Origin: a virus
DNA: 23,660 bases
IMG/VR virus record: IMGVR_UViG_3300045996_001150
Location: 1-23,660 of that record
Reading direction: 5' to 3' (one strand)
Positions 13,644 to 21,311 of the stretch are shown in pieces; positions within the stretch are counted from its first letter, which is position 1, and the number at the start of each line of letters is the position of its first letter. The position numbers and the translations under genes were made by a program. The notes under the pieces were generated by a model. That model ran no database searches. It was not told where the DNA came from and saw only the letters and a list, made by a program, of their open reading frames with translations.

Positions 13644-16577
13644 ATGGCAACCCTCGATTTCGACGATCTCATTCCCAAGCGCAAGATTGAAAGCGGGGCG
13701 CCCGGCCTGACGTTCGACGATCTTGTGCCCGGTCGGACGTCGGATCTCGACGGCTCTATTCCAGCGCCAAAGGCGAAGGCGCCCGATCCGAAAGCTGATC
13801 GGCCCGGCTGGGTTGCCTGGGCGAAAAGCCTCGTCACGGGTGAAGGCCGGACGGAATTCCCCGACGCGCCGGAGCTGAACGCAGGGCAGGCCGGCAATAT
13901 CACGCTTGAAGACGCGCAAGCCGGCAAGGCGCCCGACTATGATCCGGCCGTCATCTCACGGTCTGCGATCACGTCTGATCCGGCGGCACAGCTCGACATT
14001 CTGCGCAAGCAAGTCCCCGGCATTCAGACGAAGCAGGACAAGCACGGCAACGCCATGGTGATGTTGCCGGGTCAAACCGAGTGGGCCTACCTCAACAAGC
14101 CGGGCGCGTCGTGGCGCGATCTTGACGAGGTAGGCACGCAAACGCTCGCGACGCTGCCCCTCCTCGGTTCGGCCGGCGCTGGCTCGACGCTCGGAACGCG
14201 GATCTTGACGGCCCTCGGCCTGGGCGCGGCGTCATCCGTGGCGAACGACGCGATCGCCGTCTCGGAAGGGTCCGAACAGGGCATCGATAAGACGAAGGCC
14301 GCCCTTGCCGGCGGTATCACGGCCGGCCTTGCGCCAGGCGTCCCGACTGCGATCGTCGGCGGTGCGCGCGATCTCGCCCTCGGCGGTGCTCGCGCTGTGC
14401 GTAATCAGGCCGAGCGCGTCTACAATCCGTCCCGAGCTGCCGATCGCGCCGTCGCCGACGCGCAACGCGCGGACTTCGACGGGCAGATCGCCAGCGGCAA
14501 GCCGATGCTGACGCCGGCCGAAGTCGAAAGGCTCGAACAATGGGGCCTTGACTTCCGGGTGATGGATACCGGCGGCGAAGCGATGTCCGGCCTTGCTCGA
14601 TCGGCGGCCAATCAGTCGCCAGAAGCTCGCCGCGTCATCAACGATGCTGTGCAGCCTCGCTATGAACAGCAGGCGCAGCGCGGAATAAACATGATGCGCG
14701 ATCAGGTCGATAGTCCGGCCCTTGCACACCTGACGCGCGAACAGCTCCAAGCGGAAGGCGATAAGGCGCGCGCTATTCCCTACGCGCGGTCGTACCGCGA
14801 AGGCGACGAAGGCATTCTAGACGATCAAATTTTGGGTCTGACGGAAGCGCCGGCCATGCGCCGGGCGATGGGTGACGCGAATACGTCGGTCGAAAACCGT
14901 CGAGCCGGCGGCATTGCCCACGGCAGAACGGAGCCTGTGAACCGCGACGATCTGCCGGAGATGGCAGAACGGGTGCCATCCCAAGCGCCGCGCGTCGGGG
15001 AATTCCGGCTCTATCGCGTCGACGGCGATTTCGGGGCCGGGACGACTTACGTCATGGGCGCCGAGGAAGCCGCGCGACGTGCCGAGGGCATCCAGGGCGG
15101 GCGCGTGATGTACGTCGACGTGCCGCCGTCACAGCAAGGCGCCTTGCGCAACCTCTCCGGCGACAACTTCGGCGTTCCCGATGCTGTAGCGCAGACGGCG
15201 AAGCCCTTCCGATCCGGCCAAGGTCGACCGACGCGCGACACAGAAGACGTGAACGCCATTATCGATATGTGGACGTTTACGAACGCACAGCGCCAGCAGC
15301 CGAAGCCGGAAACCTTGACGTCCTTCCTCGCTCGGAACCGTGGCGTTGTCGACGATGGCGGCGATCTCGCCAAGATCGAGGACAAGGCAACGCGGCCCGG
15401 CCTACAACGCCGCGACACGCGCGGCCCTGCCGATCAAGAGAATATGTTCGGGCGGCCGGAGATCGACAACGATCTCGACAGCGCTGCGCAAAGGGCGTGG
15501 GAAGCCGGGTTTTTCCCCGAGCACCAGACGCGCCCGACGAAGCAGGATCTTCTCGACGCGCTCGACGACGAAGCGCGGGGCAATGTCCGGTATCGCCCCG
15601 AGGACGAGGAAGCGGCGGCGGCCTTCCGCGATGCTCACGACATGGAAAACATGCTCGCCGACGAGGGCATTGTCGGCGCTCGGTCGTGGACACCCGAAAA
15701 GATCCGCGAGCATCTGAACGACGCCAGCCTTCCGGGCGCACAAGGCAAGCTGCCGCCAACGCTCGAATATTGGGATCTCGTCAAGCGGAAGCTCGACGAG
15801 CAAATAAATGATGCCGTCAAGAACAAGGAAGCCTCTAAGGTCCGCGATCTGACTGTGATCCGTGACAAGCTCGTTGCGCGGCTCGACGCGGCCGTTCCGA
15901 CGTATCAGGAAGCGCGCGGCGTCGCTGAAACGTTCTTCAAGGCTAATAACGCCCTGGAAGCCGGCGAAAAGTTCGTCACGATGTCGCTACGTGGTGGCGA
16001 CGAAAACACCATACAGCAAGCGCTCGACAAGATGACGAAGCGCGAGCGCGATCTGTTCGCGGAAGGCTTCGCCTCGAAGTACGTCGACCTTCTCAACTCG
16101 ACGGCCGATCGGACGAACCTCCTCAACCAGATCGCCACAAGCGCGGCGGCGCGGCGCCGTATCGAAATGGCGCTCGGCCCTGGCGGCGCGCGTGATGTCG
16201 AGCTATTCGTTCGCGGCGAAAACATTCTCGACAATATCCGCAAAGGCATGGGCAACAGCACGACGGCCCGGCAGCTCGTCGAGCTTGGGCTTGTGGGCGG
16301 CGCTGGCGCCATCGGTGGCGGCGGCAATCCGCTAGACCCGCACGGCCTCATGTATGCGGCGATCATGCTCGGCGCGACGCGCGGCCGTGCAAAGGTTCAA
16401 AGCAACGTTGCGATGGAAGTCGCGAAGCGGCTCGTCAGCAATGATCCGGTGCAACTGAAACGCGGCTTTATCGACAAAGAGACGGGGCCGATCCTCGAAG
16501 CGATCCGCGCGGCCGATAACTTCATCGCCGGCATGCCGGGAATTCGCAACGTCGCAGCGCAGCAGGGGGCGCAATGA
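13644..16577 (+). CDS. Large ejection/internal virion protein
   Basis: At 977 residues this is the largest gene product in the window; the start lies one base after the previous stop (TGAGATG). Visible parts: a repeated LDFDDLIP / LTFDDLVPG motif near the N-terminus (4-11 and 23-31), a Gly/Ala-rich hydrophobic region at about 165-240 (TLATLPLLGSAGAGSTLGTR and ALAGGITAGLAPGVPTAIVGG) suited to membrane insertion, a beta-rich insert at about 453-495 (FRLYRVDGDF...VMYVDVPP), long charged helices at about 700-850 (EYWDLVKRKLDEQINDAVK) and a second Gly-rich hydrophobic stretch near 880-915. This make-up fits podovirus internal virion proteins that form the trans-envelope channel. No transglycosylase motif was found here; a separate gene downstream may serve that role. 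Confidence 0.68.
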   Translation: MATLDFDDLIPKRKIESGAPGLTFDDLVPGRTSDLDGSIPAPKAKAPDPKADRPGWVAWAKSLVTGEGRTEFPDAPELNAGQAGNITLEDAQAGKAPDYDPAVISRSAITSDPAAQLDILRKQVPGIQTKQDKHGNAMVMLPGQTEWAYLNKPGASWRDLDEVGTQTLATLPLLGSAGAGSTLGTRILTALGLGAASSVANDAIAVSEGSEQGIDKTKAALAGGITAGLAPGVPTAIVGGARDLALGGARAVRNQAERVYNPSRAADRAVADAQRADFDGQIASGKPMLTPAEVERLEQWGLDFRVMDTGGEAMSGLARSAANQSPEARRVINDAVQPRYEQQAQRGINMMRDQVDSPALAHLTREQLQAEGDKARAIPYARSYREGDEGILDDQILGLTEAPAMRRAMGDANTSVENRRAGGIAHGRTEPVNRDDLPEMAERVPSQAPRVGEFRLYRVDGDFGAGTTYVMGAEEAARRAEGIQGGRVMYVDVPPSQQGALRNLSGDNFGVPDAVAQTAKPFRSGQGRPTRDTEDVNAIIDMWTFTNAQRQQPKPETLTSFLARNRGVVDDGGDLAKIEDKATRPGLQRRDTRGPADQENMFGRPEIDNDLDSAAQRAWEAGFFPEHQTRPTKQDLLDALDDEARGNVRYRPEDEEAAAAFRDAHDMENMLADEGIVGARSWTPEKIREHLNDASLPGAQGKLPPTLEYWDLVKRKLDEQINDAVKNKEASKVRDLTVIRDKLVARLDAAVPTYQEARGVAETFFKANNALEAGEKFVTMSLRGGDENTIQQALDKMTKRERDLFAEGFASKYVDLLNSTADRTNLLNQIATSAAARRRIEMALGPGGARDVELFVRGENILDNIRKGMGNSTTARQLVELGLVGGAGAIGGGGNPLDPHGLMYAAIMLGATRGRAKVQSNVAMEVAKRLVSNDPVQLKRGFIDKETGPILEAIRAADNFIAGMPGIRNVAAQQGAQ

Positions 16578-17389
16578 CCGACGTCCTCGATCAAATGCTG
16601 CGCGAGATCGAGCAACCGACCGTTAAGCGGCGCGGCTTCCTCGTTCCTCGTGACGAGATGAGCGACGGCACGACGCAATGGGCATGGCCTAGCGCGGTGG
16701 CCGATCCATACGAGGCCGTGCAGCGCATTTTGCGCGGTGAACTTCCCGTGATGCACCCGGACGAGATGACAAACGCAGACGCGGCGGAAAGGCTCGGCGC
16801 GGGCCTGACGGCGGCTTCACTTCCGATGGGCGGGAGCGCGGCCATTGCGCGCCCGGCCGCATCTCTCGGCGCTGGCGGCGTTCTTCCACGCGAGGTCATA
16901 AGCTGGCTGCAACGCGCGGGCGTGCCGATTGAGAAAATTCAGACGGCTTCGACGGGCAGCACATACGTTCATGCGCGCGATCCGAACGCAGCCAAGGGCG
17001 CGCCCGGAAGCCGCGTCGAGGTTCGCATTCCTCCCGAGGATGGCCACGGTGGGCGCATCCTGCCCAAAGACGTCAAACCGGGGAACTACTTCGACACGAC
17101 GCCGGAAGCTCCTCGGAAGCAATTCGATCGCATCATGTCGCCGCGCGTCAACCAGGGCGGCGAACAGTACAGCGACCGTGAAGCGCTGTTCGATGCGCTC
17201 AAGTGGCGCTTTCAGCGAAGCCCGGACGGTCAGCCTCTCGTCTCGCCGGATAGGGCGCCGCGCGGTCTGACGCCGGAGCCGGCAGCCAAGCCCTTGCCGG
17301 AGTTGTCGCCGGATCAATTGAAGCTCTTGGCGACTGCGGAGCCGGCGCAGCTCGTCGAAATTCTGCGGCAGATCCTGGGGGATGACTGA
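16574..17389 (+). CDS. Hypothetical virion protein of ejection cluster
   Basis: The product has 271 residues, coupled to the large ejection gene by ATGA and to the next gene by TGATG. The N-terminal part (MTDVLDQMLREIEQPTVKRRGFLVPRDEM) looks like a targeting or interaction segment. A Gly/Ala-rich stretch at about 77-103 (RLGAGLTAASLPMGGSAAIARPAASLGAGG) resembles the membrane-active part of the preceding large protein. A compact charged domain follows (RVEVRIPPEDGHGGRILPKDV...YFDTTPEAPRKQF), then a Pro-rich tail. No family was recognised. Since it lies between an ejection protein and a peptidoglycan hydrolase-like gene, a role in DNA ejection or as minor virion component is the best inference. 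Confidence 0.5.
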   Translation: MTDVLDQMLREIEQPTVKRRGFLVPRDEMSDGTTQWAWPSAVADPYEAVQRILRGELPVMHPDEMTNADAAERLGAGLTAASLPMGGSAAIARPAASLGAGGVLPREVISWLQRAGVPIEKIQTASTGSTYVHARDPNAAKGAPGSRVEVRIPPEDGHGGRILPKDVKPGNYFDTTPEAPRKQFDRIMSPRVNQGGEQYSDREALFDALKWRFQRSPDGQPLVSPDRAPRGLTPEPAAKPLPELSPDQLKLLATAEPAQLVEILRQILGDD

Positions 17390-18105
17390 TGGCCGATCCC
17401 GCATCAATTCGCTATGGCAACCCCGGCGCAATGTATCCCGGCCCCTCTGCGCGGCGCTTCGGCTCGACTGGCCATGAGGTCATCGGCGGCGGACACAAAA
17501 TCGCGGTCTTTCCCGATGCGGAGAGCGGCGCGGCGGCGCAATTCGATCTCTTGAGCCGCAACTATGCCGGCCTCCCGCTTCGCGACGCTATTGCCAAGTG
17601 GAGCGGCGGCAATGCCTCGGGCGCCTATGCCGACTTCATCGCCAAGAACACCGGCCTTTCACCAGACACGGTTCTCACGCGAGAAATATTGCAGGACCCA
17701 CGTCTGGCCGTCCCTCTGGTCCGATCTATGGCTCAATGGGAAGCCGGTCGCGTCTATCCGCTCGACGATGCCGGCTGGAATTCTGCCCATTCTCGCGCCT
17801 TCGGTCCTGGGCAGCAACAATTGGCCGCTGGCGGCGGTTCTCTCGACCCGGCGTCTTCCCCTGCGCCGGCCCCGGATCGCCAGCCAGCGGCCAACCCTGG
17901 CGATCTGCAAGCCTATGCGAAACGGTTACTCGCGGAAGCCGATCAGAAGGCCGGCGCACAGCCGCAGTCGCAGCAACAACCTAACGACGACGAGCGGGCG
18001 GTCCTCGGCCTGGTCATGGCCAACGATGGCACCGGCCCCGAAAGTCCGTTCATTCGACCCTCTCGGAAGCGTATCGCGTCCGTGCTCAAAGCGAGGATGC
18101 TATGA
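17389..18105 (+). CDS. Virion-associated peptidoglycan hydrolase-like protein
   Basis: The product has 238 residues; its ATG overlaps the previous stop (TGATG). Residues about 5-125 carry the pattern IRYGNPGAMYPG...KIAVFPDAESGAAAQFDLL...YAGLPLRDAIAKWSGGN...YADFIAKNTGLSPDT. This arrangement (Asn-Pro-Gly start, FPD/S-x-xGxxA helix, AI-x-KWSGGN) is familiar from phage structural proteins annotated as lytic transglycosylase-like or peptidoglycan-digesting. A catalytic Glu is possible at ESG (about residue 45) but not proven by eye. The C-terminal half is Pro/Gln/Ala-rich linker plus a basic end. It may open the cell wall locally at DNA entry. No signal peptide, so it is not a lysis enzyme but likely packaged in the virion. 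Confidence 0.6.
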   Translation: MADPASIRYGNPGAMYPGPSARRFGSTGHEVIGGGHKIAVFPDAESGAAAQFDLLSRNYAGLPLRDAIAKWSGGNASGAYADFIAKNTGLSPDTVLTREILQDPRLAVPLVRSMAQWEAGRVYPLDDAGWNSAHSRAFGPGQQQLAAGGGSLDPASSPAPAPDRQPAANPGDLQAYAKRLLAEADQKAGAQPQSQQQPNDDERAVLGLVMANDGTGPESPFIRPSRKRIASVLKARML

Positions 18106-19322
18106 CGCTCTACAAATTTTCGCGCACAGCGGCCGACAACGCCAACGCGGACAGCACGCAGAATTGGCGCGAAGGGCAGGGGCCAAGCTCCATCAACGAC
18201 TCGGCGCGTGCTTTGCTGGCTGCAATCGCCAAATATCGCGACGACGTTGGGGGCACGATCGCGACGGGCGGAAGCAATACGGCCTACACCCTGACGTCGT
18301 ATCAGAGTTTTCCGAACCCTCTTACTGACGGCCTGTACATCGCCTTCACTCCGCATGCGACGAGCGGCGCAAATCCGACGCTCAACGTCGACAGTCGCGG
18401 CGCAAAGCCTTTGCGTGCTCAAACCGGACAAGCCCTGGGCGCTGGCGTTTTGATCGAGGGGACGCCGTACATCGCCGTCTATCGCCTCGCAACCGACGAG
18501 TGGATGCTTTTCTCGACGCCGATCAGCATTGCAGCCGGCTCGCTTACTGTGGGCATGGCGCCGGACAATTTATGGACGTATGCAAAGTTACAGCAGATTT
18601 CCGCAACAAAGCGGATGCTCGGCCGGAACACAGCGGGCGCGGGCAATATCGAGGAAGTCACGCTAACGCAATTCCTCGACTGGATCGGCTCGGCGGCGCA
18701 AGGCGACATTCTATTTCGCGGCGCGTCGGGATGGGAACGCCTCGGCGCGGGGACTGCCGGGCAATTTCTCCGCACGGGAGGCGCGGGCCAAAACGTTGCA
18801 TGGGGAACACCCGGCCTCACGCTGCTGGACTCCGGCACGCTATCGACAGTCGCAGCGCTCGACATTGTTTTGACCAACTACTCCGCATTTCGCGGCTTCC
18901 GTCTCAAGGCGACAAATTTTGTCCCGGCGACCGATAACGTCGGATTGCGCATGCGGTTTTCGAGCAACGCGGGCTCCACCTTCGACGACGGCGCCTCTGA
19001 CTATATGTATACCAATGACAGAACGCGCGTCGCGGCAGCAACGCCGGATGGATCATCTGGCGCATCGAACCTGGCCATGATCGGCGGCGTCGGAAACGGC
19101 GCGGTGGAAGGCGTCTGTGCAGACATTGAGATTTATGATCCTTTCGCCACCACGAAAACAAAAGCCAGTTGGCACACGATTGCTTACGACGAGGGCGACG
19201 CCGCTCGCATGAGCGTCGGCGGCGGCTTCCGCAATGCCTCGCAAGATACCGACGCGATCCGGGTTCTGTTTGAAACTGGAAACATCGCCTCGGGCAAGTG
19301 GGCGCTGTACGGATACGCATAG
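18102..19322 (+). CDS. Tail fibre/receptor-binding protein
   Basis: The product has 406 residues and overlaps the previous gene by ATGA. The N-terminal part has the widespread fibre-base motif NWREGQGPSSINDSARALLAAIAKYRDD (about residues 25-49). Next come beta-rich repeats (AYTLTSYQSF, GLYIAFTPHATSGANPTLNVDSRGAKPLRAQTG) typical of phage fibres and, at about 170-245, a segment with ISATKRMLGRNTAGAGNIEEVTLTQFLD and LRTGGAGQNVAWG of the kind found in many fibre stalks. The last ~155 residues (LTLLDSGTLSTVAALDIVLTNYSAFRGFRLK onward) look like a jelly-roll-type head that may contact the host surface. No depolymerase motif or S74 domain is present. It closes the virion operon before the lysis genes. 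Receptor-binding function is inferred. Confidence 0.78.
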   Translation: MTLYKFSRTAADNANADSTQNWREGQGPSSINDSARALLAAIAKYRDDVGGTIATGGSNTAYTLTSYQSFPNPLTDGLYIAFTPHATSGANPTLNVDSRGAKPLRAQTGQALGAGVLIEGTPYIAVYRLATDEWMLFSTPISIAAGSLTVGMAPDNLWTYAKLQQISATKRMLGRNTAGAGNIEEVTLTQFLDWIGSAAQGDILFRGASGWERLGAGTAGQFLRTGGAGQNVAWGTPGLTLLDSGTLSTVAALDIVLTNYSAFRGFRLKATNFVPATDNVGLRMRFSSNAGSTFDDGASDYMYTNDRTRVAAATPDGSSGASNLAMIGGVGNGAVEGVCADIEIYDPFATTKTKASWHTIAYDEGDAARMSVGGGFRNASQDTDAIRVLFETGNIASGKWALYGYA

Positions 19323-19331
19323 GGGGATGCG

Positions 19332-20120
19332 ATGAAGATTTCCGACAACGGCATTCGTCTCGTTAAGGGCTTCGAGGGGTATCACCGACGCCTGCCAAAC
19401 GGTGACTGCACAACCTATTACTGTCCGGCCGATGTTCTAACCATCGGATACGGCTGCACCGAAGGCATCAAAGAAGGCGACGTGTGGACCGAGGCGCAAG
19501 CCACGGAAGCCCTGATGCGCGAGCTGGCGAAGCACGAGGCAGCCGTTACACGCCTCGTGACGGTCGAGATCAATCAGCACCAATTCGATGCGCTTGTCAG
19601 CTTCTCGTACAACTGCGGCTCGGGCGCGCTGGCAAAGTCGACACTCCTCCAGCGGGTAAACGCTAAGGACTTCGACGGCGCGGCGAAGGCGTTCGCGGCT
19701 TGGAATAAGGGCGGCGGTCGCGTTCTGCCCGGCCTCGTCTCTCGGCGCTCGCGCGAGGCCGCGTTGTTTCAGAAGCCAGCAACGACGGTGACAAAGGCGC
19801 CGGAGCCGACAATGCCGCAGACGGTAGACACTCCGAGCGAAGGGCCTAGCGGCTCTCGCAAGGAAAAAACGTCAAAGATGGGGATGGGCATTGCTGCGTT
19901 TTTCTATGCGTTGTTCGTCGCCATCAAAGCAAAGATCGAGGGCCTGATAAGCGATCCGTTCGGCGCGCTCGAAACGGCGCACAGCTTCATCTCGGAATAC
20001 GGATGGGAGTTTGCAATGGTTTCTGCGGCTGTTGGCTTCGCCGCGTTCAAGATCATCAGCGCGCTAAACCATCAGGACTACGAGGAAGGGCGCTATACGC
20101 CAAGCGGGGGTGCAGCATGA
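19332..20120 (+). CDS. Endolysin, GH24 lysozyme with C-terminal membrane segments
   Basis: The product has 262 residues, with AGGGGG just before the start region. Residues 1-150 are a GH24 muramidase: catalytic Glu in KGFEG (E15), YYCPADVLTIGYG with C31 and T37 at the other active-site positions, and the helical core NQHQFDALVSFSYNCGSGALAKSTLLQRVN...WNKGGGRVLPGLVSRRSREAALF. An insert (about RLPNGDCTTYY) between E15 and the CPA motif is longer than usual. A linker rich in P, T and S follows, then two hydrophobic segments at about 187-200 and 228-245. These C-terminal segments are unusual for a plain GH24 enzyme and may anchor it in the inner membrane or give holin-like activity. No N-terminal SAR or signal sequence is visible, so export probably relies on a holin. 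Confidence 0.88.
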   Translation: MKISDNGIRLVKGFEGYHRRLPNGDCTTYYCPADVLTIGYGCTEGIKEGDVWTEAQATEALMRELAKHEAAVTRLVTVEINQHQFDALVSFSYNCGSGALAKSTLLQRVNAKDFDGAAKAFAAWNKGGGRVLPGLVSRRSREAALFQKPATTVTKAPEPTMPQTVDTPSEGPSGSRKEKTSKMGMGIAAFFYALFVAIKAKIEGLISDPFGALETAHSFISEYGWEFAMVSAAVGFAAFKIISALNHQDYEEGRYTPSGGAA

Positions 20121-20371
20121 TCGCGGCAATTTGGTTGGCCATCAGAACGAGCCCGACGCTGATGCTCATTCTGGCGGCACTCGCCGGTTATGGCGGGCTC
20201 AAGGGCTACGGCAAATATCAGCACTATTCGGGCGTGAAGTCGGGCGAGTTGCAGATGGCCGATAAGGTCGAGAAGAAAGCGAACGAAGATGCAAAGATCG
20301 CGGACGCTGCCGCCGAAGGCGTGGCTGCTGGCAAGCCTGGTCGGCCTGACCCTAACCGCATGCGCAAGTGA
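20117..20371 (+). CDS. Inner-membrane spanin subunit (Rz-like), short
   Basis: The product has 84 residues and overlaps the endolysin stop by ATGA. It has an N-terminal membrane anchor (PTLMLILAALAGYGGLKGYG, about residues 13-32) and a charged helical periplasmic part (SGELQMADKVEKKANEDAKIADAAAEG) that could form the coiled coil of an i-spanin. Typical Rz proteins are longer (about 150 residues). Assignment rests mainly on the following gene, an o-spanin-type lipoprotein that overlaps it in another frame, the classical Rz/Rz1 arrangement in which the two subunits fuse inner and outer membranes at lysis. A small holin-like role is the alternative. Confidence 0.6.
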   Translation: MIAAIWLAIRTSPTLMLILAALAGYGGLKGYGKYQHYSGVKSGELQMADKVEKKANEDAKIADAAAEGVAAGKPGRPDPNRMRK

Positions 20372-20549
20372 GAAGCCTGTCCCCGTCTCAGATCTAAGGC
20401 CATGGCGCCCTATCGCGTGGAAATGCGACGAGGCGAGCGGCAAGACGCGGGAACAGATCATTCAACACAATAGTCGCTTCGCCAGCGTGAAGGCAGGCAA
20501 GCCAATCGTGTATCAGGACGATTGCCCTGTCGGCAAACCTATAAGCTAG
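20289..20549 (+). CDS. Outer-membrane spanin lipoprotein (Rz1-like), overlapping Rz-like gene
   Basis: The product has 86 residues and starts inside the Rz-like gene in a different frame, with 83 bases shared. The N-terminus is a lipoprotein signal: basic MQRSRTLPPK, hydrophobic AWLLASLVGLTL, then lipobox LTAC with Cys25. The mature part is about 62 residues and includes RPWRPIAWKCDEASGKTREQIIQHN, reminiscent of small phage lipoproteins behind lysis genes; two further Cys could form disulfides. Rz1 proteins sit in the outer membrane and bind Rz across the periplasm. Unlike lambda Rz1 it extends well past the Rz stop. The ribosome-binding site is weak, which suits translational coupling. Confidence 0.75.
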   Translation: MQRSRTLPPKAWLLASLVGLTLTACASEKPVPVSDLRPWRPIAWKCDEASGKTREQIIQHNSRFASVKAGKPIVYQDDCPVGKPIS

Positions 20550-20564
20550 GGGGCTCGACGATGA

Positions 20565-20819
20565 ATGCCACACGCTACGGACACGCGGTCGATCGACCCT
20601 TTGACTTTGGGCCGGTGGATGGAAGGCCGGGAACGGGATATTCGCTCTCTGACTGGCCGCGTCGAGAAGATCGAGGGCCTAATCGCGGCGGCGATCAGGC
20701 TCGCGAAGCGGTGGGGCATTCTCGCGTTTCTGACGATCATCGGGGCGGCGACGAACGCAGCGCCCGACAAGCTGGGCAAGGTGATAGGCGAGACGATCAG
20801 GGTCGTGCTCGGACACTAG
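20565..20819 (+). CDS. Holin-like small membrane protein with coiled coil
   Basis: The product has 84 residues. It combines a charged helical N-terminal half with heptads (REREI-type segment RERDIRSLTGRVEKIEGLIAAAIR) and one membrane span (RWGILAFLTIIGAATNAAP, about 49-67), followed by a short basic end. This layout resembles XhlA-type holins/haemolysin-like proteins, which have a coiled coil followed by one membrane segment. Its place behind endolysin and spanins fits a holin or antiholin. AGGGGG (20548-20553) lies 11 bases before this ATG and 7 bases before another ATG at 20561 in a different frame; that alternative frame yields an Arg/Gly/Asp-rich product that looks like non-coding, so 20565 is preferred. 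Confidence 0.6.
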   Translation: MPHATDTRSIDPLTLGRWMEGRERDIRSLTGRVEKIEGLIAAAIRLAKRWGILAFLTIIGAATNAAPDKLGKVIGETIRVVLGH

Positions 20820-20824
20820 ATTGG

Positions 20825-20926
20825 ATGACGGTTTCTTGCTGGGCTCTCCGGGTCGCGGTGCTCGTCGGCGTCGTGCGCGTAGCCTATTGGGTCGGCCGGG
20901 ATTGGGCGGCCTTTGTCGCCGGGTAG
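20825..20926 (+). CDS. Possible tiny membrane protein at end of lysis cassette
   Basis: This is a 33-residue frame (MTVSCWALRVAVLVGVVRVA...) starting six bases after the holin-like gene stop. It would form a single membrane span flanked by aromatic and charged residues, as in small holin-type or regulator peptides. The 3' end overlaps the convergent membrane-protein gene on the minus strand by 43 bases. No clear ribosome-binding site is seen, so translation would need coupling. It may be chance. Confidence 0.3.
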   Translation: MTVSCWALRVAVLVGVVRVAYWVGRDWAAFVAG

Positions 20927-21051
20927 GCGATCCGCCGGGCAATGGTGATCGGCAGCGCCACAACGAACAGCGCGGCATAGGCCGGCACCATCAGCGGCCA
21001 CAGCTTCGGCGCACCTATTCTGCGGGCGACTTGTTTGCAGGCGTAGACCAT
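20884..21051 (-). CDS. Small membrane protein, last gene of resolvase operon
   Basis: The product has 55 residues; the start at 21051 is set by GGGGGAGAACGATG on the minus strand, an excellent ribosome-binding site, while a longer frame reading further upstream consists of Arg-rich non-coding-like sequence. The sequence has a basic head (MVYACKQVARRIGAPK), one clear membrane span (LWPLMVPAYAALFVVALPITIARRI) and a basic/polar tail. It overlaps the end of the preceding membrane-protein gene by 37 bases. Its role is unknown; it may work with that protein, for instance in superinfection exclusion or lysis control. Confidence 0.55.
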   Translation of the reverse strand: MVYACKQVARRIGAPKLWPLMVPAYAALFVVALPITIARRIAYPATKAAQSRPTQ

Positions 21052-21311
21052 CGTTCTCCCCCGATTTTCAGAATTGCATAGTAGACGTGAATTGCGAAAG
21101 CCTTCTCGGCGGTCCCGAACGCGAGCATAAAGGCGAGGATCGCGAACGCGTGCGACGCGATGTTGAAGACGTGGGCGGCCGGCTCCGGTGTCACCCTGGC
21201 CAGCCAGTAGCAGACGACGGCGCCGGCCACGCGCAACAGAACGAGCGTAATCGTAATCGGCGCCGGCACGAACCGAAGGGCAACGCGCTTTGTCCAACCG
21301 GGACGGAGCAC
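21015..21311 (-). CDS. Small multi-pass membrane protein coupled to resolvase
   Basis: The product has 98 residues and starts at a GTG that overlaps the resolvase stop codon by one base (TAGTG), so translation is coupled. Two or three hydrophobic stretches are present: APITITLVLLRVAGAVVCYWLA (about 17-38), FNIASHAFAILAFMLAF (about 49-65) and a weaker third near AFAIHVYYAILK. The N-terminus is basic (inside by the positive-inside rule). No family was recognised. Linkage to a recombinase is unusual; the gene might be a separate accessory function (membrane protection or exclusion) carried in the same transcript. Confidence 0.55.
   Translation of the reverse strand: MLRPGWTKRVALRFVPAPITITLVLLRVAGAVVCYWLARVTPEPAAHVFNIASHAFAILAFMLAFGTAEKAFAIHVYYAILKIGGERWSTPANKSPAE

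Noticed and set aside
20561-20926. 121-codon alternative frame starting at the ATG with better SD spacing
   Set aside because: The first two thirds are Arg/Gly/Asp-rich and look non-coding; the frame from 20565 gives a sensible coiled-coil plus membrane protein. Only the last 33 codons (from 20825) were kept as a doubtful gene.
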